Shown: in pieces, positions 1 through 11,580 of the stretch
How the letters are laid out: every line of letters begins with the position of its first letter
How positions within the stretch are numbered: position 1 is the first letter of the stretch
Assembly: GCF_033115175.1 (NCBI RefSeq)
Contig: NC_084839.1
Location: 38,859,501-38,923,500 of the forward strand
DNA from: Lepus europaeus
Lineage: Eukaryota; Chordata; Mammalia; Lagomorpha; Leporidae
Reading direction: 5' to 3'
DNA: 64,000 bases
Notes under the pieces: generated by a model
The model's database searches: none
Told to the model about the DNA's origin: nothing
What the model saw: only the letters and a program-made list of their open reading frames with translations
Translations under genes and position numbers: made by a program

Positions 1-365
1 CTTCCTGAGGAAGTTATTCTTGCCAGCTTCTTCATCAATCAAGACACAGTATGTGGAGCACACCCTCGGCTCTCTTCTCAACACTGTTTACCTTTTGTCT
101 TTCACTCAATCAATAAAAACGGCTTTAGGAGGCCAAGCACTCACGTTGGCACCTTGAAATTTGGCCCCTAAGACTTCATAGCAGAATCTAAGGGGATCCC
201 TTTATTCCTAACAATTACAGCATACGAAATTGGCTAAAGAACACTTTCCTCGGTTCAATTCAAATGAAGTCAGGATGTACCCAAAGCTATGCAGAAGGAA
301 ATGATGCTAATGTCAGAAATGCTTTATCTTCGGGCACACAGGAGGCCCTCTCGGCCACCTTCCCT
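1..365. other. No gene recognised
   Basis: No coding, RNA or repeat signal that I can name. Open frames here continue into the adjacent SINE. Confidence 0.4.
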
Positions 366-380
366 AATACATCTGGGGAG

Positions 381-723
381 GGAGCCAGCACTGTAGTATA
401 GCGGGTAAAGCCACCACCTGCAGTGCTGGCATCCCATATGGGTGCTGGTTCGAGTCCCAGCTGCTCCACTTCCGATCCAGCTCTCTGCAATGGCCTGGGA
501 AAGCAGTAGAAGATGGCCCAAGTGCTTGGGTCCCTGTATCCATGTGGGAGACCCAGAGGAAGCTCCTGTACCAGCTTCAATCAGCCCAGCTCTGGCAATG
601 GCAGCCATCTGGGGAGTGAACCAATGGATGGAAGAATTCACATGCGCGCGCGCTCTCTCTCTCTCTCTCTCTCTCTGCCTCTGTAACTCAGCCTTTCAAA
701 TAAATAAATAGATCTTTAAAAAA
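381..723 (+). mobile_element. CSINE (C repeat)
   Basis: Full-length tRNA-derived SINE with box-B-like ggttcgagtcc, a CT-rich run and an aaataaataaata tail. It is framed by near-perfect TSDs (aatacatctggggag at 366-380; aatacagctggggag at 724-738). Confidence 0.95.
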
Positions 724-979
724 AATACAGCTGGGGAGCGGGACTGCAGCCCGCACCTTGCTGTCCTCCCCAGTCACCTGAATTCTTCCTCCGGGCTCTG
801 CTTCTCATTTGGTCTTTGCTTGAGACCCTGTGGGTCACAACCTGAAACTCTGGGATCTCCTTCCATTACATCCTGGGCATCACAGGATGGGTGGCACCAG
901 GAGAGGGCGCAATGCTTAGTGCCTTGGCCCTCTGGTTCTGTGATACATGACTGTGCTCAGCAGCAGATTCCAGGGCAGC

Positions 980-1192
980 CTGCCTGATCATATGGGTTAG
1001 GACTGGGTTCGCCCGTTGTTATCAAGCCTGGGTTCATTAACTTTAGCAAGGTAGTTAATCTCTTTGTGCTCCAGTCCTCAACTGTAATCTTAGTACTTAG
1101 CTCATACAGCCGGCAGTGTGAGGATTAAATGAGTTAGTATATAAGCCCAACACTGAAAACAGTGCTTGGCATATGGTGAGTGGCTATTCTAA
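980..1192 (+). repeat. MIR (ancient tRNA-derived SINE)
   Basis: The MIR core is recognisable: aaggtagttaatctctttgtgc, then tgaggattaaatgagtta, then acagtgcttggcatatgg. It predates mammalian radiation. Confidence 0.8.
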
Positions 1193-1551
1193 CAAAGCAG
1201 AAGAGGAAAAAAAAAAAAAACCTAACAGAATTTTATCTCTTAGGTTAAATCAGAGTTAAGAGGGAAGCACTCCAGAACAGGCATGGCAGTTCCATAGGCC
1301 CAGGTTCCTGTAACCTTCTTACCTCCTAACACAAGGTAACTGCTGGAGCTCCAGTCATTACATCCAAATTGCAGCCTGAAAGGAAGAGGAAAGGCAGAAA
1401 GACAAAAAAGTTTTTAATCTCAACTGAGTAAATGCCCTTTACCCTGCCTTCCTGGGATTGACATGACACAATACTTCTGCTTATATCTTATTGACCACAG
1501 CTGGGCATATGGCCACAACTTGCTACAACGGAGCTGGGAAATGTGTGCTTT

Positions 1552-1890
1552 TTAAAATTTTTATTATTTAAAAAAATTGATGTATTTATTTGAGAGGTGA
1601 GGGCGGGGAGAGAGGGGGCAAGCGAGCAAGAGAGAGCTCTTCCATCCACTGGTTCACTCCCCAAATGCTCCCAACAGCCAGGGCTGGGCCAAGCTGAGGC
1701 CAGGGACATGAATCCCCATGCAGGTGTCCCACATGGGCGGCAGGAACCCAAGCACTTGAGCCAACACCCGCAGCCTGCCAGGGTGCACATTTCAGTAGGA
1801 AGCTGGGATTGGGAGCAGAGCTGGGGCTCGAACCCAGGAACTCCAATACAGGGCGCGAGTATCACAGCGGCATCTTAACCTTGTGCCAAA
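1552..1890 (-). mobile_element. Older CSINE
   Basis: C repeat in reverse, from a T-rich tail (tgtatttatttgaga) to its 5' end near ttaaccttgtgccaaacac. Diverged TSD candidates ggaaatgtg flank it at about 1541 and 1901. Confidence 0.85.
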
Positions 1891-1904
1891 CACTCTTCCT
1901 GGAA

Positions 1905-2860
1905 ATGTGCTCTTTATTCCAGGTGACAATGGTCCAGCTGAAAACTGCTGAAGAGGAAGCAACGAGCAGACCCAGGGGAGACAACAGTGTCTGCCACCGA
2001 CACCACAGCACGGCCAGCGGCCCAAAGCAGGATTATAGGCGTCCCTTTTCCCAGGTGACTCCCAGGGAAACTGGCACCGGCTGCCTCAGCCCTTCTCCCA
2101 TCCTCCACGCCTGCCTGACCGTACCTCTTCTGCTCCGGCCTCCCCTAGACCCTCCCTTGACCCTCCCTTGTTACCCTTGAACCTCCCTCCCATCTTCCCC
2201 TCGCCCCCCAATCTCAGACCACACTCACTTCTCTCCAGAAAAGCAGAATTCTCTTCTGTAGTGCTGAGCAGGTCGGCTCCTCTCGGCATTGCCCTCAGCG
2301 GCATCTGAATGCCCAGGGGTTTTACTGGGGCCGGGGCTCCTCTTTCCCAACCAAAATGCTCACCAGACCACTGAGAGCAGCTCTCAACATCAAAGACAGG
2401 GAGAGCAGGAGGATCAAACACAGGGATGTGCTCCTGCTCCCTGCCCACACTCCGGCAAAGCAGCAGTGATAGGATGCATGAAGCATCTAAGCCCACTAGG
2501 ACAAAGAGAACGCAAGAGAAGAAAACAGCACTAACATTTGGAGACCAGCAAGCAGATGGAGAAGTGGTAAGTGGCTTAGGCAGCTCCAAGGAAGCCAAAT
2601 GGTGAGCCAGCAAGTAGGAAAAACAAACAGCACTCCCTTTAACAGTGCACTCCCACCAGCCCTGGAGCTGGCAGCAACAGGTAACCGGGATGACAGTGGT
2701 GAGGGTAGAGCCAGCAGCAGGAAGGTCGGTGCAACCCCCAGATCCCGCTTCCCAGGGATGATCTCTGGACCTACCCTAGCAGAAGGCTAAGGGCTAGTTA
2801 AAGGAATGTGGCAGCTGTCAGAATCAAAATGGAGCCACAGAGGGCTTAAGCAGCAGTTAA
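1905..2860. other. Non-repeat intergenic DNA
   Basis: GC-moderate sequence with several fragmentary open frames on both strands. The longest, minus 2086-2613, has low-complexity composition and no recognisable domain, so I do not call a gene. Confidence 0.4.
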
Positions 2861-2861
2861 G

Positions 2862-3145
2862 TCACTTCCTGGGACACCCTCAGCCCACACAGCATCTCAT
2901 ATTGGAGGGTCTGATTTTGGTCCCAGCTACTCCACTACCATCCAGCTTCTTGCTGACGTCTACCCAAGGAGACAGTAGATGACACCTAAGTGGGAGACCA
3001 GATGAAATCCCAGGCTCCTGGATTTGGCTTTGGACTGGTCCAGCCCTGGCTGTTGCAGGCATTTGGAGAGTGAACCAGCAGATGGACGATCTCTCTATAT
3101 TTATCTATCTCTATCTCTCTGCCTTTCAAATAAATGTTAAAAATA
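2862..3145 (+). mobile_element. Older CSINE, 5' diverged
   Basis: Shows catctcatattggagg, tccaggctcctggattt, accagcagatgg and a tctgcctttcaaataaat end. Confidence 0.8.
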
Positions 3146-3167
3146 ATCTGAAAATTAAGTTAAAAAT

Positions 3168-3372
3168 CAGGGTGGACTTTGGAAATAGTGGTTACGCCAC
3201 TGGTTAGGATATCTGCATCCCATATCGGAGCATGCCCCTTAGAGTATCTGCGTTCAGGTAGGCTCTGGTCCCTGATTCCAGCAACTGTTCAGCCTTGGAA
3301 TGATGTCACTCTGGTCATTATTCTTTGGTTCTTTGGAGAGTCAACTCCTCTCCCCACCCCTCTCTGATTGTT
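3168..3372 (+). mobile_element. Diverged CSINE, internally shortened
   Basis: Contains gcatcccatatcgg and ctctgg..tggagagtcaac in C-repeat order, but is highly diverged and lacks a normal tail. Confidence 0.55.
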
Positions 3373-3377
3373 GGCTT

Positions 3378-3673
3378 TTTTTAAAGATTTATTTATTTTA
3401 TTTGAAAGAGAGGGAGAGACAGAGCTCTTTAGTTCGCTGGTTTATTCTGCAGATGCCCACAATGGCCAGGACTGAGTCAGGCCAAAGCCATGAGCCGGCA
3501 GCTTCACCTGGGTCGCTCACATATATGCCAGAGGCCCAAGCACTTGGGTCATCTGCTGCTTTTCCCAGGCCTTCAGCAGGGAGCTAGATTGGAAGTGGAG
3601 CAGCAGAGACTCAAACTAGTGCAGATATAGTTGTAGGCAGTGGCTTTACCTGCTTTGCCACAACACCGGCCCC
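3378..3673 (-). mobile_element. CSINE
   Basis: Reverse-strand C repeat from tttaaagatttatttatt to ccacaacaccggcccc. Confidence 0.9.
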
Positions 3674-3674
3674 T

Positions 3675-4214
3675 GTGTTTCAAGTCAACAGGTTTACTGT
3701 CCAGAGAGGACAGGGGCCTCTGGTCTAAGCACCAATGGACACTGTGCTTTTGCCAGAACACAGATTGAAGGATTTTTCTGGGTTGAATGCTGAACCCCCA
3801 TCCATACCCCCTCCTCCACTGGTACACCCTCCAGGCAGGAAACCAGGTGCATCTTCTTGGGGACTGTGACTTAGGGACCTCTGTGGATAAGACCAACTAC
3901 TAAGGATAGGACTTAGAGAGATCAGCAGGGATTCCAGCAAGCCAGGGACCCCAACAGTGTAGGAACCCCTCTCCTGAGAGAGATGGAAACAAAGCCGCAG
4001 AGACCATGTAGATAAACAAAACTTAATCAAGAAAAAAGAGGAAGAAATGTAATATAGAGGACAAAGGAACAGGGTAAATGACACCGTGAGACAAATCCAG
4101 AATGTGGGACATGTGTCATAAGACCACTGGTCAGGTCCCTTCAGAAAGTAAATATGATGAAAAAATTTTAAAGGGTGTGAAAGGGACCAGTTCTGAATAA
4201 GAAAGAGGTATGAC
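3675..4214. other. Non-repeat intergenic DNA
   Basis: No gene or known repeat is recognised. The minus frame 3725-4288 has some hydrophobic stretches but no family resemblance and runs into SINE sequence. Confidence 0.35.
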
Positions 4215-4376
4215 AACCCAGCTTCCTGCTGATGCACCTGGGGAGGCAGTGGAAGATGGCCCAAGTGCTTGGGCCCCTGCACCGACATGAGACCCAGATG
4301 GAGTTCGCAGCTCCTGACTTAGGCCTGGCCCAGCCCCGTCTGTTGTGGCCATTTGAGGAGTGAACCAGCAGATGGA

Positions 4377-4421
<45 letters not shown>

Positions 4422-4471
4422 CCTCCTAGCCCCAAAACTGACTTTCAAAAAAGTTAAAAAAAAAATAAAAA
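4215..4471 (+). mobile_element. CSINE, 5' truncated, with (CT)n
   Basis: Starts inside the element at ccagcttcctgctgatgc; includes a pure CT run at 4380-4419 and an A-rich end. Confidence 0.9.
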
Positions 4472-5021
4472 GTATCCAAAAAGCAATTGGGGAATGATGA
4501 AATACGTTATGATGTAACCTCCTCAAATTGCCCCAGAAGGAAGTATAGACAGCGCAGATTGGTGGACTGCAGTTATTCCTAGCTGGGCCACAGAGGGTGG
4601 TGAGAAGTGGGGAAGAACCAACTCAATAGCCCTGGGAAAGCCGGGCCTCTAACACAGGACAGTCTGTGCCCACACCAAGCTCAGGGCAGGCTCGACATCA
4701 CCAAGCAGGATTCAGAGCATGGCAGAGAGATGCAGAGCAAGAGGAAAGAGGATGGAGTCCAAGGCCTTGCGAAGGGACTGATGGATGAGGTCAGGCACAT
4801 TCTGCACCTACACAAGGTCAATCATCACAGTAAAATACCTAAGAGGATCGAAGTGTCCATTGTGTGGGGAACTTGAATACACATAAGACAATGGAGTGGA
4901 ATAAACTGAAATACACAATGGACCACTGGACTTTCGTAAAAAGCCATGAAGAAAAACTCTAATCACATATATGGATTGGTCTCCAGGATATACTGAGGGA
5001 GGAAAAAAGCAAGCAACAGGA
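4472..5021. other. Non-repeat intergenic DNA
   Basis: Nothing recognisable beyond a short plus-strand open frame (4607-4876) with no known family. Confidence 0.35.
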
Positions 5022-5330
5022 GATGGCATTTGGCACAGGAGTTTGGGTGCTGCTTGAAATGCCCACATTCCATTCCACAGTGCCTGGTTCGAGTCCTGGC
5101 TCCGCTTCTAGTTCCAATATTCTTATTATTCTTACTAGTGTATATGCTGGGAGGTAGTCCATGTACTTGGGTCCCTGCCACCCATGTGGGAGGCCCAGAT
5201 TGAGTTCTGGGCTCCTGGCTTTGGCCTAGCCCAGCCCTAGTCACTGCCAGCATTTGGGATGGGAATTGGTAGATGGAAGATCTCTGTCTCTATCTCTGTT
5301 TTTTGCTTTCCTAATAAAATGAAAAATATT
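5022..5330 (+). mobile_element. Older CSINE
   Basis: Retains catttggcacaggagttt, box-B-like ggttcgagtcctgg, and cttggcctagcccagccct; its 3' end is tttcctaataaaatg. Confidence 0.85.
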
Positions 5331-6740
5331 TTTTATAAAGACATGTTACTTTTCACATGAGAAGGAAGGAGACATATTAATATACATAAGCACTGGAAAG
5401 ACAAATTAAAGATAAATGAAAATGATTACTCACAGGGAAGGGAGGAACAGAGGGGACAAAAGAGGTTGCTGCTCACATACACATACACTTTTATACAGTT
5501 TCAACTTTGGAATTGCGGTTCACAGAAAATTAATTCAGAAAATTAGATTTTATAAAATGGGTTCACAAAGATAGAAAACAATACAAGAAAGTATTCTGAT
5601 GTTAGCCATAAGTGACACACAAAACCAATGTGAAAAAAATTAGGCCAGGTCTCTGCAAGGAATAGAGACTGGCTGCTTTGAAGAGTAGAATGCATTTTCC
5701 TCTTTGTTCCGTTTGCTCATATTTTCTAAACTCTCTGTCTTGAGCCTGCATTCCTTTAATAACAGGAGGAAATCTGTTTGTAAGAAGCCGTGGCCAGCTG
5801 GGCTCTGTATTAGGAAACCTTGTGTTTGTACAGCCCTTTCGGAGTCTACGGATCCCTCGCACACCAGCCCTGGCGGGCAGATACTGCCTTCAGATGCAGG
5901 GAGAAGTAGCACTTAGTGGATGGACTCCGGGGGGAGTGCTTTCTGCCATGACTGCTTCCAGCATTTTCATGGCCTCCCCTTTGCTCAGCTTCTGAGCGTC
6001 CAGTCTGGCCAGGGCTGAGAAACGGCCCTGCAGGAAAAGCCCTGGGAATCTGGGAACAGATCTAAGCTCCACAACGAGACTTTGAGACCCACAACAGTAT
6101 GGGGCTTCAGAATGGCTTTCATGCTTTGCTAGCTTCCAAACTAAACAAACCAGTGCTGGAGAGACAAAGAGCACAGAGAGGGTCTGAGAAACGGAGCAGC
6201 TGCTTCCAAAGGAAAATCCATTACAATTGAAAGCACTGTGTATTTTGGACACATAAATCTGGTTATTAATTTTGAAATGGACTTGGAACAAATACAATCT
6301 GCATCTGCTCTGCTAGGGAAGGGATCCGCAAGATACCATCAAGCTGTGCGCATACCCGGGGCGGGGAGGAAGGGGGTAAGGGGCAGTGCTCGCCCGTGTC
6401 CTGGGGCCCATTCTACACATTTGTTCCAGGGACTCAGGAGCACCAGGACAGATCCCTATGAGTCCTGCTTCCAGCAGGGTCCCAGAGCTTCCAGCAGAAC
6501 CAGCAAAGGACTTTCTGACATGCCAGCACTATGAGCGGCACTACTCAAGGGGAGACACAGAGGGTGACCCCTGTGAGCCCTGCCTGGGCAGGAAACATCT
6601 TGCCCTCTGCTTCTTTTCCAAATTCATTGCCTAATAAGGTTTATCTCTTGTGAGTTCCTTGCTGATGGTCTTTGTTCTTTTCTTTTTGATTTGTGGCATT
6701 TTTCTACTTCAGGGATACCTGCTCTGTGTAACAGGATATT
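5331..6740. other. Non-repeat intergenic DNA
   Basis: A 1.4-kb stretch without recognised repeats. Open frames at minus 5890-6297 and plus 6238-6534 overlap on opposite strands and show no known domain. Confidence 0.4.
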
Positions 6741-6754
6741 AAAATGGGGCTCCT

Positions 6755-7066
6755 GGGCCAGCGCCACGGCTCACTAGGCTAATCCTCTGCCTGCGGTGCT
6801 GGCACCCTGGGTTCTAGTCCTGGTTGGGGCGCTGGATTCTGTCCCGGTTGCTCCTCTTCCAGTCCAGCTCTCTGCTGTGGCCCGGGAAGGCAGTGGAGGA
6901 TGGCCCAAGTGCTTGGGCCCTGCATCTGCATGGGAGACCAGGAGAAGCACCTGGCTCCTGGCTTTGGATCAGGGCAGTGCTGGCCATAGCAGCCATTTGG
7001 GGGGTGAACCAACAGAAGGAAGGCCTTTCTCTCTGTCTCTAACTCTGCCTGTCAAAAAAATAAAGG
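6755..7066 (+). mobile_element. CSINE2 (young C repeat)
   Basis: Starts gggccagcgccacggctcac, ends ctgcctgtcaaaaaaataaa. The short target gggctcctg before it and gggctcttg after it (7073) form the TSD. Confidence 0.95.
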
Positions 7067-7080
7067 GGGGGGGGGCTCTT

Positions 7081-7411
7081 GGGGCTGGTGCTGTGGTACA
7101 GTGGGTTAAGCCGCTGCTTGTGATGCAGACATCTCATAAGAGCACCAGTTCAAGTCCCAGTTTCTCTGCCTCTGATCCAGCTCCCTGCCAATGTACCTAG
7201 AAAAGTGTCAGAAGTTGGCCCAATCACCTGGGCTCCTGCCCCCCACATGGGCGACCAGAATGGAATTCCAGGGTCCTGGCTTCAGCCTGACTCAGCCCTG
7301 GCAGTCACAGCCATTTGGGAGTGAACCAACAGATGGAAGGTTTCTCTTTCTCCCTGTCTCTTCCTCCTTCTCTATTACTCTGCTTTTTAAATAAATAATT
7401 TTTTAATAAAA
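7081..7411 (+). mobile_element. CSINE next to the previous copy
   Basis: Complete element starting ggggctggtgctgtgg and ending in aaataaataatttttt. The target motif gggctc(c/t)t occurs before the upstream SINE, between the two, and after this one (7413). Confidence 0.92.
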
Positions 7412-7419
7412 GCAGGGCT

Positions 7420-8133
7420 CCTTCCTCTTCAATTCTAATCTCCAGACGACTGATACATTATAGAGCAAATACCAAAGTCAATACCAGAATTTACCAAGAG
7501 AGAATTGACCAACGTATCTCAGAGTCCTCAGCCAGGTTAAGGATAATCAAAGGATGAGGGAGTGGAGAGAGAAACTGTCGGAGATTTTGTCGGAGACCGC
7601 CTTGTTGCTGTGCTATGAGAAATCCCCGTCCCCTCACAGCCTAGGGGAGTGGCGATGCTTCCCCCTCCTCCTCAGTCGGAGAGGCAAGGCTACTCTGATG
7701 TGACATGCAGAGCTTGGGTTATTTGTCCCTCCAGGTGATGGGTTCCATGGACCACGGTCTGACTGCTATTCTGGAAATTCCGAGGCAGCAGGCAGGAAAA
7801 CGCAGTACTGAGAGGCAGAGCTGGGAGTCGGTGAACATACCTGCATCCTCCCGCTCTGAGTTCATCAGAACAAAGGATGTGCCAGCGTTTCTGTGGACAA
7901 GGTGTGGGCGGTGTTGGTTGGCCTGTATGGCCATGGTCCTGTCCAACAGTGCTAACTGGAGGAGCGAAGAGAACCCAGTAGCAAGGAGCCAGACGTGAAG
8001 CTCGCTTCCTCAGGGCTGCCAGGAGACACAAGCGGCCATCCACGGGAGAACACATCTGCCAGGGAAAAAGGACCTGTGGGAAGAGGTCCCTACTAGGAGA
8101 CCAGAAAAGTGTCTGTAAGAGAAAATAACCTTT
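7420..8133. other. Non-repeat intergenic DNA
   Basis: No repeats recognised. The long minus frame 7690-8442 begins in translated SINE and continues into unique DNA; it is not credible as a gene. Confidence 0.4.
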
Positions 8134-8149
8134 AAAGTCTCCACGCACA

Positions 8150-8405
8150 GGACTGGCGCCGTGGTGCAGGAGGTTAATCCTCCACCTGCAGTGCCAGCAT
8201 CCCATATGGGCGCCGGTTTGAGTCCCAGCTGCTCCTCTTCTGATCCTGCTCTCTGCTGTGGCCTGGGAAGGCAGTAGAAAATGGCCCAAGTCCTTGGGCC
8301 TTTGCACCCACATGGGAGACTGGGAAGAAGCACCTGGCTCCTGGCTTTGGATTGGCGCAGCTCTGGCCGTTGAGACCATTTGGGGATTGAACCAATGGAA
8401 GGAAG

Positions 8406-8449
<44 letters not shown>

Positions 8450-8492
8450 AACTCTACCTGTCAAAATAAATAAGTAAATTCTTAAAAAAAAA
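8150..8492 (+). mobile_element. CSINE with clear TSD
   Basis: TSD aaagtctccacgcaca (8134-8149) is repeated with one inserted base at 8493-8509. Contains (CT)n at 8408-8440. Confidence 0.95.
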
Positions 8493-8887
8493 AAAGTCTG
8501 CCACGCACAAGTTCAAGGCTATGATGAGTCCTTTCTATCCACTTACTACCTTTCCCTTCCTGCACACAGGTATTAGGGTAAGAAACTGGCCAGTGGACTC
8601 AAGTCTGGAGGGGCTGAGAGAACTCATGACAAAGAAACAAAACCACTAACCACCGCCTCCTTTCTCCCTGCAGGCAACCCACCTAGAGCGGATCTAGGCT
8701 GAACGAGAAAAGAAATTTAGACAGTCAATGAAGCTCAGGTATTTTATTAGGATCTTGGGTGGATAGTGTAATTTATAAGTTGAGGTTAAGCTTAACGCCT
8801 TAAAGTGACTCTAAAACTTTATTATGTATGGAAAAGTCTTGGACATGTGAAATATTTTAATCTAGGAGCAGGAAAATACTAACACAC

Positions 8888-9200
8888 TGAAACTTTTTTT
8901 TTTTTTTAACTTGAGGAGACAGACAGTTAAACAGAGCTCTCCTCTGCTGGGTGACTCTCTCCAAATACCTGAAACTATTAGGTCTGGGCTAGACCAAAGC
9001 CTGGAGCCAGGCACTCAGTCCAGGTCTCTCACATGGGTGGTAGGAGCCAATTACTTGAGCCATGGGTTGCTGCCCCCCACGGTCCACATTGGCAAAAAGG
9101 AGAAATCAGGAGCTGGAGCTGGGAACTGAATGCAGGCACTCTGATATGGGACACGGGTGCCTTAACTGGCATTTAACCACTAGGCCAAATGCCTGCCTCC
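8888..9200 (-). mobile_element. Older CSINE
   Basis: Reverse C repeat from a T run to ccactaggccaaatgcctgcc. Confidence 0.85.
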
Positions 9201-9406
9201 CAAGCCGAAATGTTGAAAGGAAGCTGGGAACAAAAGAAGGAAAGAAAGAAAAGGTTGTGTTCTGATTATTTCACTATTGGTGTTTGTACAATATATTAAA
9301 ATACACCTATTATAAATATTTCACTCCTCTTAGTCCGCTACTTGTCTTTTAATTTAAAGATGGTGACTTTTGTTATAAGTAAGTTTTACATTTTTTATGA
9401 TTTATT

Positions 9407-9729
9407 GGAGCCAGCATTGTGGCACAGCAGGTTAAGCTATCTTATGTAATGCCAGCATCCCATATGGGTGCTGGTTTTGAGTCCCACCTGCCCTACTTCC
9501 TAACCAGCTCCCTACTAAGGCACCTGGGAAAGCGGTGGAAGATGGTCCAAGTACTTAGGCCCATGCCATCCATGTGGGAGACCCAGATGGAGTTCCAGGC
9601 TCCTGGCTTCAGCCTGGCCCAGTCCTGGTTGTCATGGCCATTTGGGGAGTAATTGGTGGATGGAAGATGTCTCTCTGTCTCTCTCTGTCGTTTTATCTCT
9701 GTTACTCTGCCTTTCAAATAAATACTTAT
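9407..9729 (+). mobile_element. CSINE
   Basis: Starts ggagccagcattgtggcac; 3' end tctgcctttcaaataaatac. It meets the next element tail to tail. Confidence 0.9.
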
Positions 9730-10015
9730 TTATTCTATCGACTGGTTCACCCCCAAATGGCCACTATAGCCAGGACTGGACCAGATGGAAACCAGGAGCC
9801 TGGAACTCCACCTGGCTCTCCCATGTGGGTGGCAGGAACTCAAGTTCTGAGACCAGACGAGATCAGGCTTGTTCAGCATGGTATGGCCGTAGACCAGATA
9901 ATTGAGCCATTATCTGCTGCCTTCTAGGCACCTCAGCAGGAAGCTGGATCAGAAGTAGAGTGGCTGAGATTAAAACTGGCACTCTGATATGGGATGTGGG
10001 ATTCCTAAGCCTAGT
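9730..10015 (-). mobile_element. Old CSINE interrupted by a 5S rRNA fragment
   Basis: Reverse C repeat (ctatcgactggttcacccc ... tggatcagaagtagagtggc). The 5S rRNA piece described separately sits at 9846-9894. Confidence 0.8.
9846..9894 (-). pseudogene. 5S rRNA fragment (first ~48 nt) inside a C repeat
   Basis: Read on the minus strand from 9894, the sequence begins GTCTACGGCCATACCA and continues through GATCTCGTCTGGTCTCAGAA, matching the 5' end of vertebrate 5S rRNA with a few substitutions. The internal promoter region of 5S is missing. It interrupts an old minus-strand C repeat between the text equivalent to 'aactcaag' and 'ttgagccat'. No A tail and no clear TSD are seen. Confidence 0.8.
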
Positions 10016-10055
10016 TGAAAACCTCCACAATGCTGGATCCTAGGTTTTACATTTT

Positions 10056-10401
10056 TTTGTTTTTGTTTTTTGGACAGGCAGAGTGGAGAGTGAGAGAGAG
10101 AGACAGAGAGAAAGGTCTTCCTTTTCCGTTGTTTCACCCTGCAATGGCCGCTGCGGCCGGTGCGCTGCAGCTGGCGCACCGCGCTGATCCGAAGCCAGGA
10201 GCCAGGTGCTTCTCCTGGTCTCCCATGTGGGTGCAGGGCCCAAGCACTTGGGCCATCCTCCACTGCACTCCCGGGCCATAGCAGAGAGCTGGACTGGAAG
10301 AGGAGCAACTGGGACAGAATCCGGCGCCCCGACAGGGACTAGAACCCAGGGTGCTAGCGCCGCAAGGCGGAGGATTAGCCTAGTGAGCCATGGCACCGGC
10401 C
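10056..10401 (-). mobile_element. CSINE2, duplication-bearing subfamily
   Basis: TSD aggttttacatttt at 10042-10055 and 10402-10415. Carries the short GC-rich tandem duplication discussed in the findings. Confidence 0.97.
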
Positions 10402-10539
10402 AGGTTTTACATTTTGATATCACATTGTTTTCTCTTCTTTGTGTGCGCAGTTTCCTTTTTTATTTCATTTTTAAAATTTTGTTATACACGCTTCATGTAT
10501 CTCATATATACAGACTGTACATATGTTTTCTAATGAGGT

Positions 10540-10824
10540 TATTTTAAAAATTTTTTATTCTATTTGGTGGGTGTGGGGGGGGAATAGCATCCACGGATTC
10601 ATCCCCCAAATGCCTACAACATTCCCCAGCTGGAGCCAAAGCTAAGATCCAGGAACTCCATCCAGACCTCACTTATGGTATAGGAACCCAATTACTTGAG
10701 CTGTCACTGCTGTCTCCCCAGGTCTGAATTATAGGAAGCTGGAGTCAGAAGCTAGAACCCAGGTACTCAAAAATGGATGCAGGCATCCTTACCAGCGTCT
10801 TCACTACTAGGCCAAGCCTGCCCC
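10540..10824 (-). mobile_element. Old CSINE
   Basis: Diverged reverse copy: ggattcatcccccaaatgcc to ccaagcctgcccc. Confidence 0.75.
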
Positions 10825-10844
10825 ACTTTTTGTATATGTTTAAG

Positions 10845-11100
10845 GAATTATTGTGGCATAGCAAGTAAAGCTGCTGCCTACAACCCTGAGATCCAATATA
10901 GAGACAGGAACTCAACATAGGTCTCCCATGTGGGTGTCAGGGACCCAAGTCCTTGAGCCACCACCTGCTGCCTGCCAGAGTATGCAATAGCAGGAAGCTG
11001 AAATCAGGAGCAGAGCCAGGCCTGGAACCCAGGCCCTCTAATATAGGATGGGAGTGCCCCAAGCGGTGTCGTAACCCCTGGGTCAAATACCCAGCCTCAC
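10845..11100. mobile_element. Head-to-head CSINE fragments (possible fold-back chimera)
   Basis: 10845-10905 reads as a plus-strand 5' end (gtggcatagcaagtaaagctgctgcc). From about 10905 the sequence is a minus-strand 5' half (taggtctcccatgtgg ... gtcaaatacccagcc). Neither half has a 3' tail. Confidence 0.7.
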
Positions 11101-11261
11101 ATCTTTTAATTCCATTTCCCCACAAACTTTTTAAAGTACCCTAGTACAAATATTTTGCTTTTAATAATTACAGTTTTGTCTTTTGTGTTCAGATCTTTAT
11201 CTGGAATTTTATGTGTATGGTATAAGAATTTTTTATCTTTTTCTAAAAAATAGATTTTCTT

Positions 11262-11580
11262 GACCGGCGCCGTGGCTTAACAGGCTAATCCTCCGCCTTG
11301 CGGCGCCGGCACACCAGGTTCTAGTCTCGGTCGGGGCACCGATCCTGTCCCGGTTGCCCCTCTTCCAGGCCAGCTCTCTGCTATGGCCCGGGAAGGCAGT
11401 GGAGGATGGTCCAAGTGCTTGGGCCCTGCACCCGCATGGGAGACCAGGAAAAAGCACCTGGCTCCTGGCTTCGGATCAGCACGATGCACTGGCCGCAGCG
11501 GCCATTGGAGGGTGAACCAACGGCAAAAGGAAGACCTTTCTTTCTGTCTCTCTCTATCCACTCTGCCTGTCAAAAAAAAA
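11262..11580 (+). mobile_element. CSINE2
   Basis: Full-length young copy with 9-bp TSD core gattttctt (11253-11261; 11587-11595). Lacks the subfamily duplication. Confidence 0.95.

Noticed and set aside
381-480. tRNA gene suggested by box-A/box-B-like text
   Set aside because: The C repeats are tRNA-derived; the promoter-like boxes belong to the SINE and no cloverleaf is preserved.
2086-2613. 175-codon minus-strand frame
   Set aside because: Gly/Arg/Glu-rich end and no conserved motif; no promoter, splice or homology evidence.
4380-4419. Long CT/GA runs here and elsewhere considered as regulatory GAGA tracts
   Set aside because: They lie at a fixed position in the C-repeat 3' region and vary in length between copies, so they are SINE microsatellites.
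7690-8442. 250-codon minus-strand open frame
   Set aside because: Its N-terminal half is translated C repeat (RERERERE and the recurring 'QSQEPGASS' text); the rest is unique DNA without a domain.
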